A stretch of 64,000 nucleotides of DNA from positions 13,072-77,071 of the forward strand of contig CAYTTR010000010.1 of NCBI GenBank assembly GCA_964440805.1, given 5' to 3'. Made by a program: the position numbers and the translations under genes. This DNA comes from CAYTTR01 sp964440805. Lineage in GTDB: Bacteria; Acidobacteriota; Aminicenantia; Aminicenantales; Aminicenantaceae. A model generated the notes under the pieces. It had not been told where the DNA came from. It saw only the letters and a program-made list of their open reading frames with translations, and made no database searches. The first letter of the stretch is position 1, and every line of letters begins with the position of its first letter. Below, one piece after another: positions 51,773-59,657 of this stretch.

Positions 51773-52804
51773 ATGAAAAGAATTGCCGATTTCAGGAGTG
51801 ATACGGTCACTCGCCCCACAGAAAAAATGAGAAAATCCATGGCTGAGGCAGTGGTGGGTGATGATGTCCTGGGAGATGATCCAACAGTTAAAGAATTGGA
51901 ATCTTTGGCTGCTGAAATAATGGGAAAAGAAGCGGCTCTCTTCGTCCCCTCAGGAACAATGGGCAACTCAATTGCAGTTAAGGTATGGTCAAGGGAGATG
52001 GAAGAGGCCATAGTCGAGTACCGCTCTCATATTTATAATATGGAATCAACTCATATGGCCTTTATAGCCAGGGTTCTCCCCCGTCCTCTTGCTTCTATAA
52101 GGGGAGAGATGTCTCCTGAAGATGTGGAAAGTAACATTCGTCGAGCATCTGTTAATACGCCTCAGACATCATTAATCTGTATTGAGAATTCTCATAACAA
52201 CTGGAGTGGAGCTGTCATATCATTAAAAAATTTTAAGTCCTCACGCCAAATAGCTGACCGCCACGGATTAAAGATTCATCTGGATGGGGCCCGCATTTTT
52301 AATGCCAGCCATGCTTCTGGTGTGCCGGTTAAAGAATATGCTTCTTTAGTGGATTCACTCATGTTTTGTCTCTCCAAGGGACTTTCTGCCCCTGTAGGTT
52401 CAATGTTAGCTGGTTCAGAAGCTTTTATAGATGAAGCCCGCCGGGTGAGAAAAGCTCTGGGAGGGGGAATGAGGCAAGTGGGAATCCTGGCTGCGGCCGG
52501 GATTGTGGCTTTAACGGAAATGGTGGACCGCTTGAAAGAAGACAATGATAGAGCCAAAAGACTTGCCGCCTCTATGGCCGGTCTTCCCGGAATCGAAATT
52601 GAGCCGTCTTTAATAGAAACGAACATAATCATTTTTCAATTCAATCACCCCCGAATGAGCAAGCAGGAATTTCTGGCCAAGCTTAAGGAAAAGGGAGTCT
52701 TGGCGCTTCCGATTGCCAACGGCATCAGGTTCGTCACCCATAAAGATGTTAATGACGATGATGTCAATTTGGCTGTATCGGCCTTCAAGGAGATTCTCGC
52801 CTGA
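51773..52804 (+). CDS. ltaE: Low-specificity L-threonine aldolase (PLP enzyme)
   Basis: A 343-residue fold-type I PLP enzyme that cleaves threonine/allo-threonine to glycine and acetaldehyde. Family motifs: FRSDTVTRPT (7-16), VVGDDVLGDDPTV (28-39), VPSGTMGNSIA, LDGARIFNA (170-178) and the PLP Lys K202 in CLSKGLSAPVG. The ring-stacking His is H86. AAGGAGG lies 6 nt before the ATG. It is monocistronic and convergent with the Fe-S oxidoreductase gene. Confidence 0.94.
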   Translation: MKRIADFRSDTVTRPTEKMRKSMAEAVVGDDVLGDDPTVKELESLAAEIMGKEAALFVPSGTMGNSIAVKVWSREMEEAIVEYRSHIYNMESTHMAFIARVLPRPLASIRGEMSPEDVESNIRRASVNTPQTSLICIENSHNNWSGAVISLKNFKSSRQIADRHGLKIHLDGARIFNASHASGVPVKEYASLVDSLMFCLSKGLSAPVGSMLAGSEAFIDEARRVRKALGGGMRQVGILAAAGIVALTEMVDRLKEDNDRAKRLAASMAGLPGIEIEPSLIETNIIIFQFNHPRMSKQEFLAKLKEKGVLALPIANGIRFVTHKDVNDDDVNLAVSAFKEILA

Positions 52805-52836
52805 AAGACTGATTGTTTTTCTATATCTGGTTAACC

Positions 52837-54858
52837 TTATTTTGATTCAAGATGGGAAGCCACCACTTGAGCTACATCCAGGACGGAAATGTTTTCTTTT
52901 TCCTTGTCTTTCAGTCCATCTGAAAGCATGGTCTGGCAAAAAGGGCAAGAAGTGCAGACAGTCTGAGGTTGTTTTTTGAGAATTTGTTCAGTTCTCCGGT
53001 GGTTTATTCTGGTTCCCTGAGTTTCTTCTGTCCACATGAGGCCGCCCCCGGCTCCGCAGCAGAAACTGTGTTCTCTGTTATCTTCGAGCTCTACCAACTT
53101 AGCAGATAAAGCTTGAGAGAGGATAGTGCGCGGTGGATTGAGAAGACCGTTATGGCGTCCCAAATAGCAGGAGTCATGATAGGTAAATATTTCCTTATCA
53201 ACAGGCTTTATTTTAAGACGGCCTTCCCGGTACAACCGGGCAATAAAATCTGTATGATGAATGATTTCCATTTTTTTAAGGCTGTTTTTTTCTTCAACTG
53301 AAAGATCCGGAAGAAGATCTACCAGGAGGGGATATTCATTTTTAAAGGTGTTGAAACCGTGAGGACAGAAAGTGATTAATTTTTTAATCCCGTATTTTTT
53401 AAACAATTGAATGTTTTCCTGGGCCATCATTTGGAAAAGATATTCATTGCCCAGTCTTTTAACGGAATCACCGCAGCATTTTTCCTCTTTTCCCAGGACA
53501 GCGAAATCTATTTTTGCCGCAGTTAGGATTTCAACCATGGCCAGAGTAATCTTTTTTCCTTGTTCATCAAAGGACCCGGCACAGCCCACCCAGAAAAGAT
53601 ATTCAGCCTCAGGGTGTTCTTTTAAGGTTTTGATATTAAGATCCTCCATCCAATCGGCTCTTTCGGCAAAACCAATTCCCCAGGGATTGCTGTTGGTTTC
53701 CATGCTGCGGAAAAAAGGATTGAGCTCCTGGGGAAAGTTTCCTTCCATCAGCACCTGGCTTTGTCTTACGCCGATTATCTTGGAAATGTGTTCTATTTCC
53801 ACCGGACAGACATGCATACAGGCTCCACAAGTGGTGCAAGCCCAAATTTCCTCCGGTTTATAAGTCTGTTTCATTAATGGAGGAAGGGATTCCCGGTCTT
53901 TTTTCAATATCATTGACTTTTGCCGGTACAGGTGTTGTCTCAGGTTGAATATAATCATCTTGGGTGAAAGTGCCTTATCGGTAGAAAAAGCCGGGCAGGC
54001 ATCCTGACAGCGACCGCATTCCATGCAGGAGAAAGTATCAAGGAAGTCCTTCCAGGTAAAATCCAGTGCTTTTTCCACCCCAAATACTTCACTTTCTTCG
54101 ATGTTCAGGGATTTAAGTGAATTCATGGCCTTTTCGTTTTTGAAGAACAGGTTAAAGGGACCGGCAAACATATGAAAGTACTTGGAATGGGGGACATAAG
54201 CAATAAATCCATAGACAATTAAGAGGTGAAGCCACCAGGAAATTTTAAAATGCGAGGCTGCCAAGGAGGCAGAAATCCCTGCTTTGTTAAGCCAGCCGGC
54301 TATAATTCCTCCCAGAAATGCCAGTCTTTCTGTTTCCGGGTGAAGAATTATGGAGAAGGCTTCAAAGTAAAGATAACTTAAGGTAGCTGTAATCAGCAGA
54401 ATATAGATAATTGCAGAATCTGCAGGAGTGGTGGCATAGGCTTTAGGACGGACAATGAATCTCCTGATTATAAGAAAGGCTACTCCAATGAGGACTAAAA
54501 GGGCAAACAGGTCCACCAGGAAGGAAAAGAAAAGGCCGAAGGAAAATTGGCCGAAAAGAAAAAAATCGGGGAAAAATCCCTCAAATGTATGATTGACGGT
54601 GGCGGTATCGAAAGTCAAGGCACCGTAGAAGATAAAGACATGCATAATTCCGGTCCAGAAACGTTCATTCTTGAGGGTGCATCTTTGAAGAAAGACTTTT
54701 GACAGAGCAGACCACAGTCTGCGGCCGATTTTGTCGATTCTTCTTTCCGGAAGGCCTCGGAAAATGAGTCTTATTTTCAAAGACACTGGCATGATAAAGG
54801 CGGTGGCGGTGGCTAAAATTAAAAAAATGAGTAAAATTTGTTCTATCCCTGATAACAT
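52837..54858 (-). CDS. Membrane Fe-S oxidoreductase (NarI-like anchor, two 4Fe-4S, two CCG domains)
   Basis: A 673-residue electron-transfer protein of the DUF224/heterodisulfide-reductase-related type. An N-terminal membrane part with about six helices (1-235; His residues suit haem b) is followed by two ferredoxin motifs (CMECGRCQDACP and CTTCGACMHVCP, about 285-350) and two CCG domains (KCCGDSVKRLG, FCCGAGGG). Such proteins are proposed to carry electrons between ETF/acyl-CoA dehydrogenases and menaquinone. The acyl-CoA dehydrogenase at 21.8 kb makes that role plausible here, but etfAB are not in the window. Confidence 0.88.
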   Translation of the reverse strand: MLSGIEQILLIFLILATATAFIMPVSLKIRLIFRGLPERRIDKIGRRLWSALSKVFLQRCTLKNERFWTGIMHVFIFYGALTFDTATVNHTFEGFFPDFFLFGQFSFGLFFSFLVDLFALLVLIGVAFLIIRRFIVRPKAYATTPADSAIIYILLITATLSYLYFEAFSIILHPETERLAFLGGIIAGWLNKAGISASLAASHFKISWWLHLLIVYGFIAYVPHSKYFHMFAGPFNLFFKNEKAMNSLKSLNIEESEVFGVEKALDFTWKDFLDTFSCMECGRCQDACPAFSTDKALSPKMIIFNLRQHLYRQKSMILKKDRESLPPLMKQTYKPEEIWACTTCGACMHVCPVEIEHISKIIGVRQSQVLMEGNFPQELNPFFRSMETNSNPWGIGFAERADWMEDLNIKTLKEHPEAEYLFWVGCAGSFDEQGKKITLAMVEILTAAKIDFAVLGKEEKCCGDSVKRLGNEYLFQMMAQENIQLFKKYGIKKLITFCPHGFNTFKNEYPLLVDLLPDLSVEEKNSLKKMEIIHHTDFIARLYREGRLKIKPVDKEIFTYHDSCYLGRHNGLLNPPRTILSQALSAKLVELEDNREHSFCCGAGGGLMWTEETQGTRINHRRTEQILKKQPQTVCTSCPFCQTMLSDGLKDKEKENISVLDVAQVVASHLESK

Positions 54859-54873
54859 CTTTCCTCCTTTTTC

Positions 54874-55704
54874 TTAAAAGGGTACTGCTAAACCCCAAAT
54901 AAGCTTATAAAACGTTTTCTTGTTTCTCAAACGGCTTAGTTGGATATCTTTCCAAAAGCTTCCTCCCAGGGTGATTTCTAAAAAATCAAATACCCGGATT
55001 CGGCAAATCAAGTCTCCCAAGACGGCTTGGCCGACAGAGAAATAAGCTTCGGATTGGGAGATGAGCTGAAGGCTCATAATAAGAGATTTTGAAAGGATGT
55101 AGCCGGCCCGAAGGCCGTATTCCTGCCGGAGTATGTCTCCGGAAAGATCGAGATGGCCCGGCTGATTGGTGTGGTGAAAAAACCAGGTGAAAGCCTCAAG
55201 ATAGAAATTTTCATATTCTATGGGTATTCCCAGGCCAATGTAGTTCCGGTTAACATAAAAACTTTTTCCATTAAGAATACTCTGGTAGTCGGAATCATGA
55301 TTGCTGTCATGACCAATAATCATAACCAGATTTTCCAATAGGTTTTGGCGCAGAGAAAAGTGCCAGTCAAATTTTGTTCTCTTTCCTCCATCGTCGTGAG
55401 TTACCAGTTGAGCCAGTAATGAGGTGTTTTCAGTAAGAAAGATGATATTTTGAAAACCGAATGTCCATCTATCATCAGGACCGCTTAAATCATTGAAACT
55501 GGGAAAGGTACTGGGAAGTTGAAGCTGACCGAAAAATTCTCCATGAACAGTGATTCTTTTTGCTTGAGAAAATGGTTTTTTATCGAGAAACGGCCGGTAA
55601 ATGAAAATTTTGTAAGAAAAAGCAACCGAAGGAAAAAGGACAAGGAAAATTAGAGAAAGGGAAGTAATTGTTATATGTCTATAATATGAACGGCTTATTA
55701 TCAT
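54874..55704 (-). CDS. Predicted outer-membrane barrel protein, unknown family
   Basis: A 276-residue protein with an N-terminal hydrophobic leader (about 9-30, ending VAFS). Amphipathic beta-strands follow, and the protein ends in Phe (GLAVPF). A conspicuous GHDSNHDSD segment lies near the middle (about 130). Outer-membrane enzymes such as lipid A deacylases also have His/Ser/Asp in barrel mouths, but no family can be named. It is 15 nt upstream of the Fe-S oxidoreductase gene, probably on the same transcript. Confidence 0.6.
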   Translation of the reverse strand: MIISRSYYRHITITSLSLIFLVLFPSVAFSYKIFIYRPFLDKKPFSQAKRITVHGEFFGQLQLPSTFPSFNDLSGPDDRWTFGFQNIIFLTENTSLLAQLVTHDDGGKRTKFDWHFSLRQNLLENLVMIIGHDSNHDSDYQSILNGKSFYVNRNYIGLGIPIEYENFYLEAFTWFFHHTNQPGHLDLSGDILRQEYGLRAGYILSKSLIMSLQLISQSEAYFSVGQAVLGDLICRIRVFDFLEITLGGSFWKDIQLSRLRNKKTFYKLIWGLAVPF

Positions 55705-55760
55705 GAATTTCTTGTTTCTGGCTTTTTCACCCTTTAATTAATTTTTCCTTAAGAAAAATG

Positions 55761-55789
55761 ATTCTACAAAAATCACAGCTATTTTTAAA
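55761..55789 (-). promoter_or_regulatory. Candidate promoter for barrel/Fe-S oxidoreductase genes
   Basis: On the minus strand TTTAAA, 17 nt, TAGAAT, about 57 nt upstream of the barrel gene start. Confidence 0.42.
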
Positions 55790-55800
55790 GTTAAAATATA

Positions 55801-55878
55801 GCAGGGGTTCCCCAAAATTTTCGAGCCGGATTGGGCCTGGGGGAGCCCGGTGTATCCTCGTCCTAGCTCCGCGCCCGT
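55801..55878. other. G+C-rich non-coding block
   Basis: In an otherwise A+T-rich spacer, about 75 bp carry a GGGGTTCCCC palindrome, a GGGC...GCCC inverted repeat and CCG-rich words. No open frame or T-run is present. It directly precedes a 9-mer array. Confidence 0.45.
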
Positions 55879-55887
55879 AAATTTTTT

Positions 55888-55950
55888 ACTGAATGGACTG
55901 AATAGACGGAATAGACCGAACAGACAGAATAGACTGAACAGACTGACAAG
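55888..55950. repeat. 9-bp tandem repeat, locus 5
   Basis: Seven uninterrupted 9-mers of consensus ACTGAATAG (variants ACGGAATAG, ACCGAACAG, ACAGAATAG, ACTGAACAG). They lie in the divergent spacer before lpd, ending 16 nt upstream of the lpd promoter. Confidence 0.82.
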
Positions 55951-55965
55951 CTGATATCATTAAAG

Positions 55966-55994
55966 TTTAAAAAAAATAAAGTGACGGTTATAAT
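55966..55994 (+). promoter_or_regulatory. Candidate promoter for lpd
   Basis: TTTAAA, 17 nt, perfect TATAAT. The predicted leader of about 25 nt contains AAAGGAAG. Confidence 0.5.
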
Positions 55995-56024
55995 TAATTT
56001 AAAGTTAAAAGAAAGGAAGTTGTT

Positions 56025-57425
56025 ATGGAAAAATATGACATCACGGTTATTGGAGCCGGTCCCGGAGGTTATGTGGCTGCAATAAGGGCAGCCCAGCTCG
56101 GCAGTAAAGTTTTGCTTACTGAAAAAGAGAAAGTCGGAGGAGTCTGTATGAACTGGGGGTGTATTCCTACCAAATATTTGATCCAAAAAGCAAGAAGTTT
56201 CCGGGAGTTAAAATCTAATACAGCCCTGACCGGACCCATAGAAAATATATTTCTTGATTGGAATAAAGTACAGCAAGAAAAAAACTCCATAATTCGCAGG
56301 CTTACAAACGGTATTGAGTTTATTTTGAAAAAAAACGGAGTAAATCTCCTGGATGGAAAAGCGCTAATTAAAGACAAAAATAATATTCTGGTAGAAACAA
56401 AAGAAGGAGAGCAGCCGGTAGAAACAGAAAAAATTATTCTGGCCACAGGAAGCAGTCCTGCTTCATTACCTTTTTTAAAGACAACCGGCAGGGAAGTCCT
56501 GGACAGCAGACATATTCTTGAGCTTAATACAATTCCTCAGAGTCTAATAATAATTGGAGCAGGAGCAATTGGCCTGGAGATGGGCATGATTTTTCATTCC
56601 TTAGGAACAGAAGTCACCGTCTTGGAAATTATGCCCGCTATTCTTCCAGGAAGTGAAGAGGCCCTGAGTCGGAGACTGGAAAGGATTCTCAAGAGAAAAG
56701 GAATGAACATTCTCACCAGAATGAAAATAAATAAAGTAGAGATAAAAGAAGGAGAAGTGAATATAAAAGGAAATTCTTTAGCCACGGAAAAGGATTTCTC
56801 GTTTCAAGCAGAAAAAGTTCTTGTAGCGGCAGGAAGGAAGCCCAATTCAGACATATTCTATTCTGCTTTTCCTTCGGTCAAGCAAGAGAATTCAGGTTTT
56901 ATTCAGGTTAATTCCAGGATGGAAACTCAAATCCCGGGAATCTATGCTGTGGGAGATGTTGTGGGAGGAAAACTTCTGGCCCATAAAGCTTCCCATGAAG
57001 GCATTGTGGCGGCAGAAAATGCCTGCGGTAAGAAAAGAGAAATGTCTTATCGAGCAGTCCCTCTGGCGGTTTTCACTGAACCCGAGTTTGCTTCAGTTGG
57101 TCTGACTGAAAGTCAATTAAAAGAACAAGGATTGGATTATAGCCTTGGCTACTTCGGTCTTCAGGCCAATGGCCGAGCTTTAGCCATGGGCGAGACTGAT
57201 GGGGGAGTAAAAGTCCTTACTGATAAAAATGGCAAAATTCTGGGAGCGCATATTTTATCGCCGCATGCTTCGGAAATAATTATAGAATTAGTGCTGGCAA
57301 TAGAAAAAGGTTTGAAGGCCAGGGATATTGGTTCTTTAATACATATTCACCCTACTCTTTCCGAATCAGTGATGGAGGCTTCATTGAATGTAGCTAAAGA
57401 ATCCATTCATGTTCTCAATGAATAA
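56025..57425 (+). CDS. lpdA: Dihydrolipoyl dehydrogenase
   Basis: A 466-residue FAD/NAD flavoprotein that re-oxidises dihydrolipoyl groups of 2-oxoacid dehydrogenases or the glycine cleavage system. GAGPGGYVAA (10-19) binds FAD. The redox disulfide is C41-C46 (GGVCMNWGCIPTK), and the NAD site is IIGAGAIGLEMG. The C-terminal catalytic His H442 and Glu E447 are in HPTLSE. No E1/E2 or gcv genes are adjacent, so which complex it serves is open. The threonine aldolase 4 kb away produces glycine, which would fit a glycine cleavage role, but that is speculative. Confidence 0.94.
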   Translation: MEKYDITVIGAGPGGYVAAIRAAQLGSKVLLTEKEKVGGVCMNWGCIPTKYLIQKARSFRELKSNTALTGPIENIFLDWNKVQQEKNSIIRRLTNGIEFILKKNGVNLLDGKALIKDKNNILVETKEGEQPVETEKIILATGSSPASLPFLKTTGREVLDSRHILELNTIPQSLIIIGAGAIGLEMGMIFHSLGTEVTVLEIMPAILPGSEEALSRRLERILKRKGMNILTRMKINKVEIKEGEVNIKGNSLATEKDFSFQAEKVLVAAGRKPNSDIFYSAFPSVKQENSGFIQVNSRMETQIPGIYAVGDVVGGKLLAHKASHEGIVAAENACGKKREMSYRAVPLAVFTEPEFASVGLTESQLKEQGLDYSLGYFGLQANGRALAMGETDGGVKVLTDKNGKILGAHILSPHASEIIIELVLAIEKGLKARDIGSLIHIHPTLSESVMEASLNVAKESIHVLNE

Positions 57426-57448
57426 TCCGGACAATTCATTCAGATTAA

Positions 57449-57477
57449 TTGACTTGATTATTTATTAAGAATAGAAT
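57449..57477 (+). promoter_or_regulatory. Sigma70-type promoter giving a near-leaderless radical SAM mRNA
   Basis: TTGACT, 17 nt, TAGAAT. The expected start site (about 57484) is only about 4 nt before the ATG at 57488. This agrees with the absence of any Shine-Dalgarno sequence there. Confidence 0.5.
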
Positions 57478-57487
57478 TTGTTTCTCC

Positions 57488-59128
57488 ATGGAGAAGCCAA
57501 AAGTTGTCTTAAAAAAAGGCTGGCATCCAGAGGAAAAAGGGGAGGGATTCTTTTTCCACTGGATTGGAAAAAGGTCTTCTTTCTCCATTGAGAATATTAC
57601 TTCTGAGGAAAAAAGATATGTCCACTTTACAGCCGGACATTCATTTCCCGAAGAAGGTTTACCCATTATGGAAATCTATCTTCAAGGCAGAAAAATATCA
57701 GAGGAAGAAATTGAAGCACCCTTTGCTTCCTATGCTTTCCCTCTGAAAGGACGAGGGAATCTGGAAATAGAATTTGTATTGAATAAAAGTTTTTCTGTTC
57801 CCGGTGACAACAGGGATCTTGGAGTGATGATTCGGGATTTAGAAATTATAAGCCAGCCGGAAGAAACCGCTTTTCTTGGCGGCTGGTACGGTGAAGAAAA
57901 AGGGGAGTTTTTTCCTTTTAGATGGATGAAGAAAAAATCATGTTTACTGGTTTCAACCGAAGTAGCCAATGAAATGAAATACCTTTCCTTTTATGCTTTC
58001 TCCGAATACGGAAATCTATCTCAAAAGTTGAGCTTTTATTGTGGAGGCCGGAAAAAAGTAGAAATTCCACTTCTCCATGGCTGGAATTTTTATAGCCTCG
58101 AACTTTTTTCACCCGACCTTTTTTCATCAAACCAAGGGAGAAACAACTGGCTTGAGGTGGAACTTCTTTTAAACAAACTTTTCCCATCATCCTACCACCC
58201 AAGGGATGGGAGGGAGCTGGGAGCCCGTTTCAGCCGGCTGGAGTTTCACCAGGATGATAGGCTTCATCAGAATGCATCTTTTTATCACCGGAATGCTGTC
58301 CTTAATTACCGGGAGATGATAGAAGGAAAAACTTCACTTTCTTCTTATCCCAAAAATCTGGGAATTGACCTTTATTCAAAATGCAACATCAAGCCTCCTT
58401 GTGTCTATTGTCTCTGGCACAGCATGAAGAAACTGGAAGGGGAGTATGTTAAAGAAAATGTTGATGAAAAAACCCTGGAAGGTTACGGGCCGTTTTTTCT
58501 ATCTGCCCGGACACTGGTTAATTGTTCCTTTGGTGAGCCCCTTCTTCATCCTCGTCTTCCCCAGATTCTGGAATATTGTGCCCGGAACAAGAAATTCCTG
58601 GAAATTTCCACCAACGGCCAGGCATTTTCAGAAAGAATTATTAAAACTTTAGCCGGAAAGCCTGTTTTTTTGTATATCTCCCTTGATGCTGCCAGAAAAG
58701 AAACCTATTCTAAAATAAGAAACGACAAATGGGATAGTATAATTCCACATTTGCTTCAATTACACCAGGAACGCAAGAAAAATAACAACTTGCCCAAAAT
58801 ATATATGGTTTTTATGCCTATGAAGGTTAACCGGGATGACCTGGAAGAATATTTCCGGCTCTGTCAGCAAATTGAAGCTGATGCCCTGGTTCTGCGTCCT
58901 TTACTTTACCTTCATGAGTCGAAAATCGAAGCCCACCGGGGCGGGTATCATTTTGTTTATAAAGACGAACTCCTCTCCAGGGAAGAAATCGAAAAGATTC
59001 TGGAAGAATCCAGGATATTCTCCAAGAAATATAAAATCCCTGTTGCCAGCCAATTTGATTTTGGCCGGATTAAGGAACCGGGAGAAGAAGGAATAGCCGA
59101 AAGTTTAACCGATTTTCAAAGATCTTAG
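57488..59128 (+). CDS. Radical SAM protein with duplicated N-terminal beta-rich module and CX5CX2C cluster motif
   Basis: A 546-residue protein. Residues about 11-122 and 131-258 are a tandem duplication of a predicted beta-sandwich. Both copies open with GW..EE.G and F.W...KS. Both contain (E/L)xE(F/L)xLNK (93-100, 223-230) and close with R(D/E)LG...R.LE(I/F) (109-120, 242-253). The radical SAM barrel follows (about 290-530). Its cluster motif is C299-x5-C305-x2-C308 in place of CxxxCxxC, followed by a GEPLLHP loop and EISTNGQAF. No SPASM domain is attached; a separate SPASM-like protein is encoded 17 nt downstream. Substrate unknown. The N-terminal modules look like carbohydrate- or envelope-related binding domains (inference). 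Confidence 0.78.
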   Translation: MEKPKVVLKKGWHPEEKGEGFFFHWIGKRSSFSIENITSEEKRYVHFTAGHSFPEEGLPIMEIYLQGRKISEEEIEAPFASYAFPLKGRGNLEIEFVLNKSFSVPGDNRDLGVMIRDLEIISQPEETAFLGGWYGEEKGEFFPFRWMKKKSCLLVSTEVANEMKYLSFYAFSEYGNLSQKLSFYCGGRKKVEIPLLHGWNFYSLELFSPDLFSSNQGRNNWLEVELLLNKLFPSSYHPRDGRELGARFSRLEFHQDDRLHQNASFYHRNAVLNYREMIEGKTSLSSYPKNLGIDLYSKCNIKPPCVYCLWHSMKKLEGEYVKENVDEKTLEGYGPFFLSARTLVNCSFGEPLLHPRLPQILEYCARNKKFLEISTNGQAFSERIIKTLAGKPVFLYISLDAARKETYSKIRNDKWDSIIPHLLQLHQERKKNNNLPKIYMVFMPMKVNRDDLEEYFRLCQQIEADALVLRPLLYLHESKIEAHRGGYHFVYKDELLSREEIEKILEESRIFSKKYKIPVASQFDFGRIKEPGEEGIAESLTDFQRS

Positions 59129-59145
59129 GAAAATAAAAAAAGAAA

Positions 59146-59559
59146 ATGAAGAATTTTTCTCAGTCGGAAAATGAATCTAATAAAGATGATTTAGGCCTTA
59201 AGCAAGGTCCTCTTTGCCGGGAGCCGTGGGAATCTTATTATATCTTGCGCCGGGGAATTCTTCCCTGTTGTTATGGGAATCCCATTATAGCACCCATGTC
59301 GGAATGGGAAAAAACCTGGAACTCTCCTCAGCTTCAAGAAATCAGGCTTTATTTAAGCCAGGGCAAGTTAAGTCCTTATTGTTTAGAATCTCTCGGTTGT
59401 CCCATTGTCCAGAGAGTATTGGCTGAGAAAAGCAAGGAATTAAAACCAGAACTAAGACGCCCTGCCTGGATGAAGTTTTTAAATAAAATTTCATTTCGAC
59501 TACCTGGAAAGATATATAAATTATTTAAAAGGTTAATAACTTCAATCCCAGTAAAATAA
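59146..59559 (+). CDS. Stand-alone SPASM-like auxiliary Fe-S domain protein
   Basis: A 137-residue protein with C24-REPW...G.LPC41-C42...W...W, then C79-LESLGC85. This is the layout of SPASM/twitch domains that normally end radical SAM enzymes (C..PW, G..PCC, C....C). It lies 17 nt after the radical SAM gene but in another frame, with its own ATG and a weak AAGAAA site. It may be a true second subunit or the result of a frameshift in a once-fused protein. A basic tail (KLFKRL) follows the domain. It should carry an auxiliary [4Fe-4S] cluster or dock the substrate. Confidence 0.7.
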   Translation: MKNFSQSENESNKDDLGLKQGPLCREPWESYYILRRGILPCCYGNPIIAPMSEWEKTWNSPQLQEIRLYLSQGKLSPYCLESLGCPIVQRVLAEKSKELKPELRRPAWMKFLNKISFRLPGKIYKLFKRLITSIPVK

Positions 59560-59571
59560 TTTTTATCATAT

Positions 59572-59635
59572 GAACCAGACGAACCAGATAAACTAAAAAA
59601 CCGAATCAACCGAACAGACTGAACAGACCGAATAG
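59572..59635. repeat. 9-bp tandem repeat, locus 6
   Basis: Two GAACCAGAY units, a decayed stretch, then ACCGAACAG, ACTGAACAG and ACCGAATAG (59609-59635). It lies in the convergent gap between the SPASM protein and the sulfatase-fold gene. Confidence 0.7.
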
Positions 59636-59657
59636 ACTTTTTAATTTTAGAATTTAT

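Noticed and set aside
57488..59128. Radical SAM protein as an anaerobic sulfatase-maturating enzyme
   Set aside because: Cluster spacing is C-x5-C-x2-C, the SPASM part is on another chain, and the neighbouring sulfatase-fold proteins lack the Cys/Ser target motif.
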